A program made the translations under genes and the position numbers. A stretch of DNA of 64,000 bases from Candidatus Heimdallarchaeota archaeon (GTDB taxonomy: Archaea > Asgardarchaeota > Heimdallarchaeia > Heimdallarchaeales > Kariarchaeaceae), in contig JASBSB010000006.1 of assembly GCA_030149205.1 (NCBI GenBank), positions 248,001-312,000 of the forward strand. The letters are read 5' to 3'. Positions 9,396 to 18,705 of the stretch are shown here, piece after piece; the stretch's first letter is position 1, and every line of letters begins with the position of its first letter. A model generated the notes under the pieces. That model saw nothing but the letters and a program-made list of their open reading frames with translations, was not told the origin of the DNA and ran no database searches.

Positions 9396-12300
9396 TCAAA
9401 GAAAGAATTTCTGTTCTGTAAGTTTGAGGTAAGAAGCATGCATCTGTGGATTGTCTGGATACTGTTTGTAAGCATTATGAATAAAATCCTCAAAAAGACT
9501 GAAGATTTCGTAATGGTTATTTGATAAGAAGGTGACTATTTGTGTAAGATCTGTCTCAGTGAGAAGAGGAATAATACCGGTTATGTGGTCTCTCAGTGAA
9601 AGGAAAGTTGTACTGAAGGCTATTTTTTCAATCTGGTTATCATCAGATCTTATCTCAAGATTTTCAAGGGTTTCTATTATTTTCACTCCATTAGGGTTTC
9701 TCCAATTAGAAAAGGCATGATTAAGAACATAAAGGAGGTTGATAAGATGTTTTTCAGGTTTAGAGGATTTAATACCCGTGAGGTACAGACTAAAGATCTT
9801 AATTGTGAGTAGAACTGAAAGGATTGGGTAACCTCTCTCTGGATCAGCTACTTTATCAAATTCTGAAAACCAGTATGAAAGAATTTCTTCTTTCTGATTT
9901 GAGACGGTAATTAGATGGTTTTCAGTGACAAATTTAGAAAACATCAAAGTCGAATATATTTCAGAATGAAGCTCTAAGGGTAAACAATAGTTTTCAATAA
10001 ACTTCTCAAAATCATTCAAATTTATCAATAAATGATAAAGGTCAGGAGATACATTCAATAACAATTCGCACTTGCTCTTTGGTTCACCTAGATAACCGAT
10101 AAACAGAAACGAATTATAGGTATCATCTAGATTAATCTTCATCTCTAATGTTTTGCTGACGAGTTTAAAAATCAAAATTTTTGTCTTAATTATGACGGGT
10201 TTATTGCTCCTATATCTTCTCAAAGAGCTCAATAACTCATATCCAAGAGATTTCTTGTTCAATAACCCTTCGACAATAAGTTTTGTAAGGTTAAGAACTG
10301 TTTTAAGCTGAATCTCCGACAGATTTTGCTTATCCACCCATTCAGTTAAATCTGTAATTAATTCCAAATAGTTCTGAGTCCTAATCTTTCTCAAATGTAC
10401 AAGGGTCTGTGGATAAAAGGTTGAGCTTTCATGGATTAGTGGGAGTAGGTTTTCAGACAATTCAGTAACAAGAAACAAGAAATCATCAACTGTCAGCCTT
10501 TTAAAACTTAAACCGATCACTAATAAGGCATAAATTTCCCTTAATTTGCGAGAATCTTCAATGAGGTATAGGTTAATTAAATTTAAAAGATTGAGCTTGT
10601 CAATCAATTCCCCTAGCACCCCAATCTCAACCTTGAAGATATCTAAAACTATCTCCGAAATTGAAGAATATGTTGTATCCTTAGAATTTTTAAATTGAAG
10701 ATCTGCAATCATTTTAACTAAGGTGGAAGGCGTACTTACTAGATAATTTGCTAACTCTTTTAATGAGCTAAACCCTTGTTCTAACTTAGAAGAGTTTAGT
10801 ATTAATCTTACAACAGTGAAATCATGCCTTGGAATGATCGGCTCAAGTGGTTTTAACACTGATAAATTTTGTAGTAGAGCAGATTCTTTGGGATAATTAC
10901 TCATAATCAATTCAGAAAGGTCATCTGCAAGTGTGGATTTATTATCTCCTACTTCGAAAAGTAAGAATTGCAGTAGATGACTGAAAATCAATTGATCGAA
11001 GGATACTTCTAAGTCTATGGAAGCGATCTTATAATACAATAACCTATGATATTTCCGAACTGGACTGAGTAGCATGTTACTTGAATATACTAAGAGCCGA
11101 TTATATAGTGAAAATTGGTTTGATGATGTTATCTCAGAATAAGATTGCTGAACCAGTTCTATTAAACTATTTAATATTTGTGGACCTTTAATTTCCAAAT
11201 TAGGATTGAAAACCAAATCGAAAATAGAACGTCTCTCTTGAGAGGGTAAAAATCTGAGGAAGGGGAGGAATAATTCTGGGAATGCTAAGTACTGTGAATT
11301 TACACTTATTGTGTTTAATATAGTAACTGCTCTTTTTTCTAAGAAACTTTTATTTTCTTCATGAGAAGTAATCAGTTTGTTGAATTTTGAAACTAAATCA
11401 TTGGTTATAACCCATTGATTTTCTGTTGTTAACTTCAATAGGTCAATATTTAATGGTTCACCTTCCATTAGAAGTAGAACCTGCAAGTAAACTATATTCG
11501 TCATCTCTGGTTGTAAATCAATAAACCCAGATCTTGCCTTGATCAGATACACCAACTGTTCCTGGTCTAAAGTTGCTTGATTTATTACATCTCTATTAGG
11601 TTCAAAAATTTGCTGATTCTTTTCAATAAGTTGAAAATAAAGGTTTACAAGGTCTAAAAATTCAAAGAGCTTTAATTCGCTGTCTTTTATCTCCAATTCT
11701 TGAAGATTTACAAGTATTGAGTTCAAAATGGTCTCACTTGTAAACATGAATCCATAACGATTCACAGTAAATAAGGGTAATTTAACAGATAACTCCTGGA
11801 ATACCGACAACGAATCTTTCTCTAATTCCTCAAAATATACAAAACAATTTTTCAACGTGTCTCGACTCAAAAAATCATCATTAGGTTTCCTTCCTTCTAA
11901 TTTGTTTCGGAATATCAAAATTAAATATTCTAACAATTGAATAGATTCTAAATTTAGACCATGGAAAAGAGAAATTTTCCTTTGGGTACTTAGATTGACA
12001 TTTTGAAGGTTTGAAGGTTGCGAAATTTCTTGAGGTAGAGTGAGGGTCATTTTTTTGAAAACTGCTAAATAGGGAATCAGTAACTCATGAGGAACATCTG
12101 GGTAATCTGCTCTATATATCCCTTTAAGATTTTCAACAAAACTTGAATAATAGTTTGCATAAAGAGAGGGCAAGAGATGTAGGGTTTCAGGACTAAGGAT
12201 TACATACAAGTTTGAGATGATGATCGACCCTATTAATTCCTTTACCAGACCTGATGGGAGGTTAATGGTTTCAACAATACTAAGTTTCGGGTCAAGCTCA

Positions 12301-13340
12301 ACTTCTAACGCTAGCTCATAGAAACTTAAAGGACTTTCAACAAAGAAAACCAATTTCAGATCTAGACCTTTAATGGATTTAAGAAAACTCTTTATCTCAG
12401 CTTGTGACTGCTGTTGTATATAGGCAAATCCTGAAAGAAAAATTAACAAAGGTCTTTTGATTTGAGATTTAACAGATTGTAGAATCTCTTCAGGTGAATC
12501 ACTTTCTCTTTGTAAATTTAACTCTAAGGATTTCAGATCAAGCTGGTCAAGAATTTGATCTGTTACTTGTTTTATGATTGGTTTATTTTCATCAATCATT
12601 ATCAAGTTAATTTGAATTACAGGAGCATGTTTCTCAATTTGTAATATAAGCATAGATCTTATAAAAGAATCTGAATTAATAATCACGGTAGCATTTAACA
12701 AAGATTGATCCAAGAGATTTGATAGAATGCTGGGGTTATATTTTAGAAAGATTTCTAACAATACAGTTGAAGAAGGATTTAAATCAAAGGTTAAATCATG
12801 CCCACAATGAGTTGCATCAAAGAATTGCAGTGCTAATACAAACCCCTCCCGTTTAATAAAAACTTCTGACCATGAATTTTTTGCTGTTGATATCACAATC
12901 AGATTTAACTCTGCAAGGTACCTTAGTTTTTCTAACTTAAATAACTGTCTAAACTTCTTTTTTTTTCCAAATACTTTATTCCATTCGTCTTTAGATCCTG
13001 TAACATCCCTTTCGTAATGAATCTGCTGGACTTCCTCCCTGTTAACCAGACGGAAAGGTTGTTCAGGTATTAAAACCTCAGATCGTGCGGTTTTATTCTC
13101 ATTCTCAGATATCAAAGTTTCGCTTTGTTTCCTTCGGGAAGCGACTGCGAGATGAATCAAAATCTGTTGTAAATCAAAGTCATCTGTTAGTACCTCTCTT
13201 GAATTAAAAAAATTCTCCAGTGATATTTGATTAAGTAGATTTTCAAACAGGTTATCCTCACCTAATAGAACCCTCTTTTCGTTGATCGAATGATGCTTTT
13301 TGAAATTTTCTAGATTAGATTTTAGGTCCTTAAAGGTCAC
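9396..13340 (-). CDS. Giant helical protein, possible degenerate STAND-like NTPase
   Basis: I do not recognise this 1314-aa protein. Residues about 130-330 alternate predicted strands and helices and include PLLIFLSGFAYI, placed like a Walker B strand but with no acidic pair, and no Walker A is visible. That resembles a degenerate STAND or ORC-like ATPase core. From about residue 350 to the end it is almost wholly helical with leucine-rich pairs, like HEAT or TPR-type solenoids. It has no signal peptide or membrane segment. It is 66 bases downstream of a small GTPase on the same strand, so it may be an effector or regulator of that GTPase. Both the fold and the partnership are inference. Confidence 0.7.
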   Translation of the reverse strand: MTFKDLKSNLENFKKHHSINEKRVLLGEDNLFENLLNQISLENFFNSREVLTDDFDLQQILIHLAVASRRKQSETLISENENKTARSEVLIPEQPFRLVNREEVQQIHYERDVTGSKDEWNKVFGKKKKFRQLFKLEKLRYLAELNLIVISTAKNSWSEVFIKREGFVLALQFFDATHCGHDLTFDLNPSSTVLLEIFLKYNPSILSNLLDQSLLNATVIINSDSFIRSMLILQIEKHAPVIQINLIMIDENKPIIKQVTDQILDQLDLKSLELNLQRESDSPEEILQSVKSQIKRPLLIFLSGFAYIQQQSQAEIKSFLKSIKGLDLKLVFFVESPLSFYELALEVELDPKLSIVETINLPSGLVKELIGSIIISNLYVILSPETLHLLPSLYANYYSSFVENLKGIYRADYPDVPHELLIPYLAVFKKMTLTLPQEISQPSNLQNVNLSTQRKISLFHGLNLESIQLLEYLILIFRNKLEGRKPNDDFLSRDTLKNCFVYFEELEKDSLSVFQELSVKLPLFTVNRYGFMFTSETILNSILVNLQELEIKDSELKLFEFLDLVNLYFQLIEKNQQIFEPNRDVINQATLDQEQLVYLIKARSGFIDLQPEMTNIVYLQVLLLMEGEPLNIDLLKLTTENQWVITNDLVSKFNKLITSHEENKSFLEKRAVTILNTISVNSQYLAFPELFLPFLRFLPSQERRSIFDLVFNPNLEIKGPQILNSLIELVQQSYSEITSSNQFSLYNRLLVYSSNMLLSPVRKYHRLLYYKIASIDLEVSFDQLIFSHLLQFLLFEVGDNKSTLADDLSELIMSNYPKESALLQNLSVLKPLEPIIPRHDFTVVRLILNSSKLEQGFSSLKELANYLVSTPSTLVKMIADLQFKNSKDTTYSSISEIVLDIFKVEIGVLGELIDKLNLLNLINLYLIEDSRKLREIYALLVIGLSFKRLTVDDFLFLVTELSENLLPLIHESSTFYPQTLVHLRKIRTQNYLELITDLTEWVDKQNLSEIQLKTVLNLTKLIVEGLLNKKSLGYELLSSLRRYRSNKPVIIKTKILIFKLVSKTLEMKINLDDTYNSFLFIGYLGEPKSKCELLLNVSPDLYHLLINLNDFEKFIENYCLPLELHSEIYSTLMFSKFVTENHLITVSNQKEEILSYWFSEFDKVADPERGYPILSVLLTIKIFSLYLTGIKSSKPEKHLINLLYVLNHAFSNWRNPNGVKIIETLENLEIRSDDNQIEKIAFSTTFLSLRDHITGIIPLLTETDLTQIVTFLSNNHYEIFSLFEDFIHNAYKQYPDNPQMHASYLKLTEQKFFL

Positions 13341-13406
13341 ACAACTCTTTAGTAATCTTTAGTATTATGGTTTATCAGGTTTTGGTAATTGTCAGATTAT
13401 TATTAA

Positions 13407-13958
13407 TTACTCTACACTTTCTGAAGCCTGTATCTCTTCAACCAACTCTGTAAATACCTTGTCCACATTTAACCCTAAAAGTGCGGATGTTTCAATATAT
13501 GAGACGTCGTAACCAGACCATTCTGATAATGTTTCTGCATAACCCTTTGCAATATCAGCAGGTACTGCCCATTTGCCTTCTTTTGTTCTTAAGTCCACTT
13601 TGTTACCAACAACAATGAATGGTATGATCTTTCCAACATTTCTTATGGTTTCATCAATCCAATATGGGAGGTTTTCATAGGTCTGTGGTCTGGAAATATC
13701 GAAAACTAGAATTGCACCCGTTGTTCCCTTGTAATAGCCTTCTCTTACCACATCAAAGTTTTCTTGACCTGCAAGATCCCATATTTGGAATACAACATCC
13801 TCAACCCTTTTAACCCCAAAATCAGCACCTATCGTCATCAGGTAATTGTAATCAAATCCTTGTCCAAGGTACCGTCTCCTTAGTGATGTCTTTCCGACCA
13901 TTGGATCACCTATCAAGACCAATTTGTAAACCTGCTTTTGATTGTAATTGAATGACAA
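13407..13958 (-). CDS. Ras/Rab-like small GTPase
   Basis: The 183-aa protein has all five G motifs: P-loop GDPMVGKT (17-24), switch I Thr at 42 (TIGADF), DLAGQE (61-66) with the catalytic Gln65, NKVD (119-122) and ETSAL (146-150). This is the Ras/Rab/Arf superfamily rather than a bacterial MglA type. There is no C-terminal cysteine, so no prenylation is expected. The frame starts at TTG (13958); the only other upstream option is outside the conserved region. The 1314-aa protein follows after 66 bases, suggesting co-transcription. Expanded small GTPases are a hallmark of Asgard archaea. The specific pathway cannot be read from the sequence. Confidence 0.93.
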   Translation of the reverse strand: MSFNYNQKQVYKLVLIGDPMVGKTSLRRRYLGQGFDYNYLMTIGADFGVKRVEDVVFQIWDLAGQENFDVVREGYYKGTTGAILVFDISRPQTYENLPYWIDETIRNVGKIIPFIVVGNKVDLRTKEGKWAVPADIAKGYAETLSEWSGYDVSYIETSALLGLNVDKVFTELVEEIQASESVE

Positions 13959-14115
13959 ATTAATTATATATGATTTTCTCTCTTTTAACTATTTTCATTT
14001 CTAAGAGTATAAATCTTTGCGGAAGCTAAAAATTTTGAGAGTTGTATATCAAAAAATCGATTTTATTACCTTTTTTATTACCATAGCAAAGTAGAAACAA
14101 TTAATCCAAGAACAC

Positions 14116-14125
14116 TTTATATAAA
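14116..14125 (+). promoter_or_regulatory. TATA box of the NAD(P)H-hydrate epimerase gene
   Basis: TTTATATAAA, centred 25 bases before the GTG start at 14145. No Shine-Dalgarno lies between them, so the mRNA is probably leaderless. Confidence 0.65.
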
Positions 14126-14144
14126 AAGAAGATGAGATAATGAT

Positions 14145-14912
14145 GTGCTACAAGCAATATCTACTGATCAGATGAAACTTGTCGATCAAATTATGACAAA
14201 TAAATTTCAGATTCCTGTGGAATTGATGATGGAACATGCAGGGTTAAATTTGGCAAAATTAGCGTCAAGGGAAATATCCTCTTATAACGTTGTAGTTTTT
14301 GTTGGTAATGGAAACAACGGGGGAGGTGGATTGGTCTGTGCAAGACGGTTAATAGCTTGGGGGTATCAGGTATCACTTTACTCACCCTCATTGTTTCAAA
14401 AGTTTAAAGAAACCCCATACAATCAATTTAAACGTACTATAGCTATTGATCCTGGTATCCATCTCCTAAAGTCAGAGGAAGATTTTTACAATTACAAGAA
14501 TGAGTCCGACCACCCTCTCCTAGCAGTTGATGCCTATATAGGTTACGGATTCTCGGGGATCCCCTCTGAAATTGCTAAGAAGACGATACAGTTAATAAAA
14601 AGTTGCGACAAAATAATTTCGCTTGATGCTCCATCTGGATTAGATACAACGACTGGTCAAAATACCCTAAATCTTATCCCAGACATAATAGCAACTTTGG
14701 CATATCCAAAAATTGGATTGTTAAAAATTTCTCAGCTCGATACAGAGATATTTTTAGTTGACATAGGTGTTCCCATGTCTGTATATCTAGATAACTTGGG
14801 ATTAGAGTGGGAAAACTCTACTAAAAGGGAATTAAAAAAGGTTTATTTCAAACTTAAAAATACGTCTTTCATTTCAATAAGACTTGATAATAACGGGTGG
14901 ACTACGAAATAG
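14145..14912 (+). CDS. nnrE: NAD(P)H-hydrate epimerase (YjeF_N domain)
   Basis: The 255-aa protein has the YjeF_N signature: an MMEHAG helix near residue 28, the nucleotide-binding loop VGNGNNGGGG at 53-62, and the catalytic-region VDAYIGYGFSG. It repairs hydrated NADH and NADPH by epimerising the R form to the S form for the dehydratase. In many prokaryotes this domain is fused to the NnrD dehydratase; here it stands alone and no dehydratase gene is in the window. Translation starts with GTG at 14145, supported by the TATA box. It converges with CTP synthase, with 4 bases between the two stops. Confidence 0.9.
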   Translation: MLQAISTDQMKLVDQIMTNKFQIPVELMMEHAGLNLAKLASREISSYNVVVFVGNGNNGGGGLVCARRLIAWGYQVSLYSPSLFQKFKETPYNQFKRTIAIDPGIHLLKSEEDFYNYKNESDHPLLAVDAYIGYGFSGIPSEIAKKTIQLIKSCDKIISLDAPSGLDTTTGQNTLNLIPDIIATLAYPKIGLLKISQLDTEIFLVDIGVPMSVYLDNLGLEWENSTKRELKKVYFKLKNTSFISIRLDNNGWTTK

Positions 14913-14916
14913 AAGC

Positions 14917-16587
14917 TTAATCAAATCTATCTAGATATTTTTGATTCTTTCGTTTCAATGCTGCCTCGACAAAGGAGAAGTAGGGTGGAGAGGGTCTCCA
15001 GGGATTAGATTTAAACTCAGGATGAAATTGGGTCGCAATAAAATAGGGGTGGTCAACAATCTCTAGAGTTTCCATGAGTTCATTCCAAGTTCCTGTAAAT
15101 TGGAGACTTTTTTCATCAAATACATAGAGCAATTCTGGATTTACCTCATACCGATGTCTATGTCTTTCCTGAATTTTTAGCTTTTTGTAAATCTCATATA
15201 TTTTGGTATTAGGACGCAAAGTAACTTCATAACTCCCCAATCTCATGGTTCCACCTTTTTCAGAAACAGATCGTTGTTCTGGAAGTAAATCAATTATGGG
15301 GAATTTTGCATTGGGATTAATTTCTGTTGAGTAAGCATCTTGTATCCCTAGTACATTCCTGGCATACTCAACCACGGAGAGCTGAAATCCTAGGCAAATT
15401 CCCAAAAAAGGGATCTTATTTTTGCGTGCATATTCTATGGCCTTGATTTTACCCTCTATTCCTCTGGTTCCGAATCCCCCAGGAATAAGTATCCCATCAA
15501 CCTTATCAAGTAAGGACAATGAAGCTTCATCCTCCTCAAATCGTTCTGTTGGTAAGAGGTGTAATTCAACATCAACACCTTGATTCCATCCTGCATGTTT
15601 TAAAGCCTCAGTGACTGAAATATACGAATCACTTAGTGAGGTGTACTTTCCGGGAATACCAATCTTGACCTTTTCTTTCAGACTTTTAATTTCCTGAGTT
15701 AAATTTACAAATTTTGTCCAGTTTGGTGGAGTAACACGAGAATGAATTCTAAGCTGATCTTCAAGCAAATTACCAAGTCCCTGGCGTTCCAATGCACGAG
15801 GTACTTGAAAGACATTAGGTAAATCTGGAAGGTCTAAAACAGCGTTCTCAGCAACGTTCCCAAAATTTGATATTTTTTCAAGGGCTTTTGATGATAGAGG
15901 GATAGAACTTCGACAGATTATAATGTTTGGAGACATTCCCGCAGCTTGTAACTCTCTTACAGAATGTTGAGCTGGTTTAGTTTTATGCTCTTTTAAATGT
16001 TCAGGGAATGGTACATAGGTCAGCAGGACAATAGAGGTAAGGTGACCATTTTCTTTTCGCTTCAGTTGACGTATAGCCTCCAGATAAGGTTGTGATTCAA
16101 TATCCCCAATTGTGCCACCTACCTCAACAAGCATGACATCAGGAGTAAATTTTTTTCTTTGCTCCTCTATTCGTCTCAGTATCTCATCTATGATATGTGG
16201 GACAATCTGAACAGTTTGACCAAGAAAATCTCCTCTTCTTTCTCTACTGATTACCTCAAAATAAATTTGTCCTGTGGTGATATTCTGTTCCTTTGAAACT
16301 TCTATTTCCAAAAAACGTTCATAGTGACCGAAGTCCACATCAAGCTCACCACCGTCGTTTGTTACAAAGGTTTCACCGTGTTCGGTAGGATTCATTGTCC
16401 CCGCATCTAAATTCAGATAAGGATCTATTTTAATGATGTGAACTTTAAGTCCTCTCGCTTGGAGTGCGGCTCCTATGGAACAGGTAACAATTCCTTTCCC
16501 TAATCCTGACAAGACAGAGCCTAAAATAAAAACTGTTTTTGATTGAACCTTATTTTCACTCAAACTTGATGTGTGTAATGTAGACAC
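14917..16587 (-). CDS. pyrG: CTP synthase
   Basis: The 556-aa protein is full length for PyrG. The N-terminal synthetase domain starts with GSVLSGLGKGI and has KIDPYLNLDAGTMNP and NDGGELDVDFGHYERF. The C-terminal class I glutamine amidotransferase domain has the nucleophile elbow FLGICLGFQ and the His-Glu pair in FHPEF. The enzyme aminates UTP to CTP using glutamine and ATP, the last step of de novo pyrimidine nucleotide synthesis in the cytosol. The start is GTG at 16587. It stands alone, convergent with the epimerase, and no other pyrimidine gene is adjacent. Confidence 0.97.
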   Translation of the reverse strand: MSTLHTSSLSENKVQSKTVFILGSVLSGLGKGIVTCSIGAALQARGLKVHIIKIDPYLNLDAGTMNPTEHGETFVTNDGGELDVDFGHYERFLEIEVSKEQNITTGQIYFEVISRERRGDFLGQTVQIVPHIIDEILRRIEEQRKKFTPDVMLVEVGGTIGDIESQPYLEAIRQLKRKENGHLTSIVLLTYVPFPEHLKEHKTKPAQHSVRELQAAGMSPNIIICRSSIPLSSKALEKISNFGNVAENAVLDLPDLPNVFQVPRALERQGLGNLLEDQLRIHSRVTPPNWTKFVNLTQEIKSLKEKVKIGIPGKYTSLSDSYISVTEALKHAGWNQGVDVELHLLPTERFEEDEASLSLLDKVDGILIPGGFGTRGIEGKIKAIEYARKNKIPFLGICLGFQLSVVEYARNVLGIQDAYSTEINPNAKFPIIDLLPEQRSVSEKGGTMRLGSYEVTLRPNTKIYEIYKKLKIQERHRHRYEVNPELLYVFDEKSLQFTGTWNELMETLEIVDHPYFIATQFHPEFKSNPWRPSPPYFSFVEAALKRKNQKYLDRFD

Positions 16588-16658
16588 AATCTGATAGAAA
16601 TTCCTTTTTTTAAAAGGTATTGGTCATTTTAGGGAACAGAGAATCTTTAGAGAAATGC

Positions 16659-17165
16659 CTAAAATCTAGTACGGTTAGCAGAAATGGCTAGCTTCGCCTT
16701 GACACCATTGCCACCGAAACTTTCATACTCTTTACCTTGTCCTAATTTTATAGTCAACTTCACGTCTATGAGTTTATCATCTTTTCCTAAATCTTTGTCA
16801 TAGACCCTAAAGGGTACTTCGATACTCCCGCCATCTTTCTTCTCAATAAACTCAGAATATAATGATAGCCCATCGGACGGTTTAAAAACTTCATTTCGAT
16901 CAATTTCTATCTCACCATGGTCAGGAGTTCTTTTTGATCGTAATCTACTTCCCATCTCAATATAGATCTCAGAAGTCCGACCTATATGATCAGTTTCTTC
17001 CTCAACCTTGATTGATACTAGTGAGATATGAACAAAATATCTCCATCCTTCTATCGGAGTTCTGTCTCCTTTTGCACTTGTATCTGTGTATGTTTTTACT
17101 ACTCTTTTTCTGCCCATATCGTCAAATTTGAGTTCCCACATAAAAAGATTAGGTGTGAAATTCAT
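16659..17165 (-). CDS. Conserved-looking beta-rich protein of unknown function
   Basis: The 168-aa protein is rich in alternating short strands with charged loops. The stretch VPFRVYDKDLGKDDKL, with Asp residues in a loop between strands, loosely resembles the calcium-binding loop of C2 domains, but the rest does not give a confident match. No membrane segment or signal peptide is seen. It lies 71 bases upstream of pyrG on the same strand and is divergent from the peroxiredoxin-like gene (90-base gap). The open frame, composition and position support a real gene; the C2 suggestion is weak inference. Confidence 0.65.
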   Translation of the reverse strand: MNFTPNLFMWELKFDDMGRKRVVKTYTDTSAKGDRTPIEGWRYFVHISLVSIKVEEETDHIGRTSEIYIEMGSRLRSKRTPDHGEIEIDRNEVFKPSDGLSLYSEFIEKKDGGSIEVPFRVYDKDLGKDDKLIDVKLTIKLGQGKEYESFGGNGVKAKLAISANRTRF

Positions 17166-17255
17166 TTGAGTTTTTATAGCTATTGAACAAAACCTTCCAA
17201 ATAAATCATGTTTTTAAAACCCAATAATTTTAAATGATAAATACTACTATTACCC

Positions 17256-17723
17256 ATGGCTGTGCAAAACGTTCGACAAAAATGGTTTGAGTTAGATTCG
17301 ACTCATGGAAAAATAGATCTACATGAAGAGGTCAAAAAACACAAATTTACCGTATTAGTGTTCTACAGGGGTGGCTGGTGCCCAAATTGTAATATGTATT
17401 TGAAGAGTCTCAAGGAAAGTTACAATAAATTCACAGAAAATGGTGCTGTATTGTTGGCTATCAGTAGTGATAAACCTGAAGAACTAAGAGAAACAGATTA
17501 CCCCTTTCCGTTGTTGTTTGATGAGAACTGTGAAACCATTATAAATTATTGTGTTTTTGTTGAAAACGTGGATAATTGGGCTCTAAAAAACAAGAAACAA
17601 GATTTCGCAATACCGTCTGTGTTTATTTTGGACATGCAGGGAAACATCATTTGGGAGCAAATTAGTAATGAGGATTTCCACAATAGACCTAGCCCAGATG
17701 AAATAATTTCACATTTTGGTTAA
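17256..17723 (+). CDS. Peroxiredoxin-like AhpC/TSA family protein
   Basis: The 155-aa protein has the thioredoxin-fold core VLVFYRGGWCPNCNMYL near residues 33-50, with a WCPNC pair as in the peroxiredoxin-like AhpC-TSA subgroup (FYRGxWCPxC). This is followed by LLAISSD and a cis-Pro region AIPSVFIL. It most likely reduces peroxides or disulfides in the cytosol. The two cysteines three apart suggest a thioredoxin-like exchange rather than a classical two-Cys peroxiredoxin. It starts with ATG at 17256. It converges with the RNase H-like nuclease gene. Confidence 0.85.
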   Translation: MAVQNVRQKWFELDSTHGKIDLHEEVKKHKFTVLVFYRGGWCPNCNMYLKSLKESYNKFTENGAVLLAISSDKPEELRETDYPFPLLFDENCETIINYCVFVENVDNWALKNKKQDFAIPSVFILDMQGNIIWEQISNEDFHNRPSPDEIISHFG

Positions 17724-17735
17724 AATCATGTTAGA

Positions 17736-18653
17736 TTAAATATCTTTGTTGATATTTTCTGTAGATGGTTTTCCGTTTTCCTCAAAGGGTAACCACAGCT
17801 TCTTTATTCTTACCTTCCCAGGAGAACGCTGATTTAACAGTTCATATAACCTTAGATAGATAAATCGGAGAGACTCCACATCCAACCGGTTATACAAAAC
17901 TAGCAGGTCTTTAAGTTCTCTAGTTAAGAGCCTCTGCTCGTATAGCATCCCAAAAAGGTAGCCAAGATGAATGTTTGTCTTTTTCTTATTGATTGGACGT
18001 CTGTATTGTACCTGAGGGAGAGCATCTACCACCTCGGAATTAATTAGCAGAGATTCAAAATCAGGATAGCCTAAAAAATGTGAAAGTTTTTTGACACTAA
18101 ATCCCACAGGAGAAACAAGAGATTTTCTGAATAGCTTTAATAGATCTATAGATTGGTAAAGATTCTTAAAATCGGGGATGCTATCACGGGTCAGATCAAC
18201 CAGTCTCTTGAAATCATAATCTGTGCCAGAGGAGGCAACGATTATTGATTTGTCTTCATCCTTGAGATAAGTGCCGACTTTATTTTTAAAGCTTGAGAAC
18301 TTGTTTTTATAAACTGAATAAGGTTTATTTGTGCTGTCAGAAAAAGTAACCAAGAATGGTCTGTAAGTTTTTGAAGGTTCAGCCTCTATATCACAGAAGA
18401 TGATTTGGTCTGGTGGAGGGAGTGTTACAGGACTCTTTAAGAGGAAAGATTTTTCGAAATACAATTGGACGTTTTGTTGAATTGAGATTGCTGCAAATTG
18501 GTTATTCGAATTAAAAATAATCTCATCTATGCGGTCAACTGAGATTTCACGAAGTTGATGTAGATCCGTAATCCCTGCTGTGGACAAAGCCTTAGCCCCT
18601 TTACTTGAGATCCCGTCGATCTGTTCTAAATCTGCAAAGGTCTTTGTTTCCAT
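17736..18653 (-). CDS. HhH plus RNase H-like exonuclease (YprB/TM0106 type)
   Basis: The 305-aa protein has an N-terminal helix-hairpin-helix (IDGISSKGAKALSTAGI, about residues 12-28) followed by a DnaQ-like RNase H fold: FCDIEAEP supplies the first D-x-E, SGTDYDF a middle Asp, and YNRLDVESL the last Asp near residue 265. This matches the RNase_H_2 family (YprB, TM0106) that often accompanies RecB- or helicase-type repair proteins. It probably degrades or trims nucleic acid during repair. It starts 53 bases after the nurA-like stop on the same strand, so it sits in a uvrC-nurA-nuclease run. Substrate polarity cannot be told. Confidence 0.8.
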   Translation of the reverse strand: METKTFADLEQIDGISSKGAKALSTAGITDLHQLREISVDRIDEIIFNSNNQFAAISIQQNVQLYFEKSFLLKSPVTLPPPDQIIFCDIEAEPSKTYRPFLVTFSDSTNKPYSVYKNKFSSFKNKVGTYLKDEDKSIIVASSGTDYDFKRLVDLTRDSIPDFKNLYQSIDLLKLFRKSLVSPVGFSVKKLSHFLGYPDFESLLINSEVVDALPQVQYRRPINKKKTNIHLGYLFGMLYEQRLLTRELKDLLVLYNRLDVESLRFIYLRLYELLNQRSPGKVRIKKLWLPFEENGKPSTENINKDI

Positions 18654-18705
18654 AATTGAACTCCTACCTTAAATTAAATAATGTTTGTCGTAATTCTCAA
18701 TCAAT

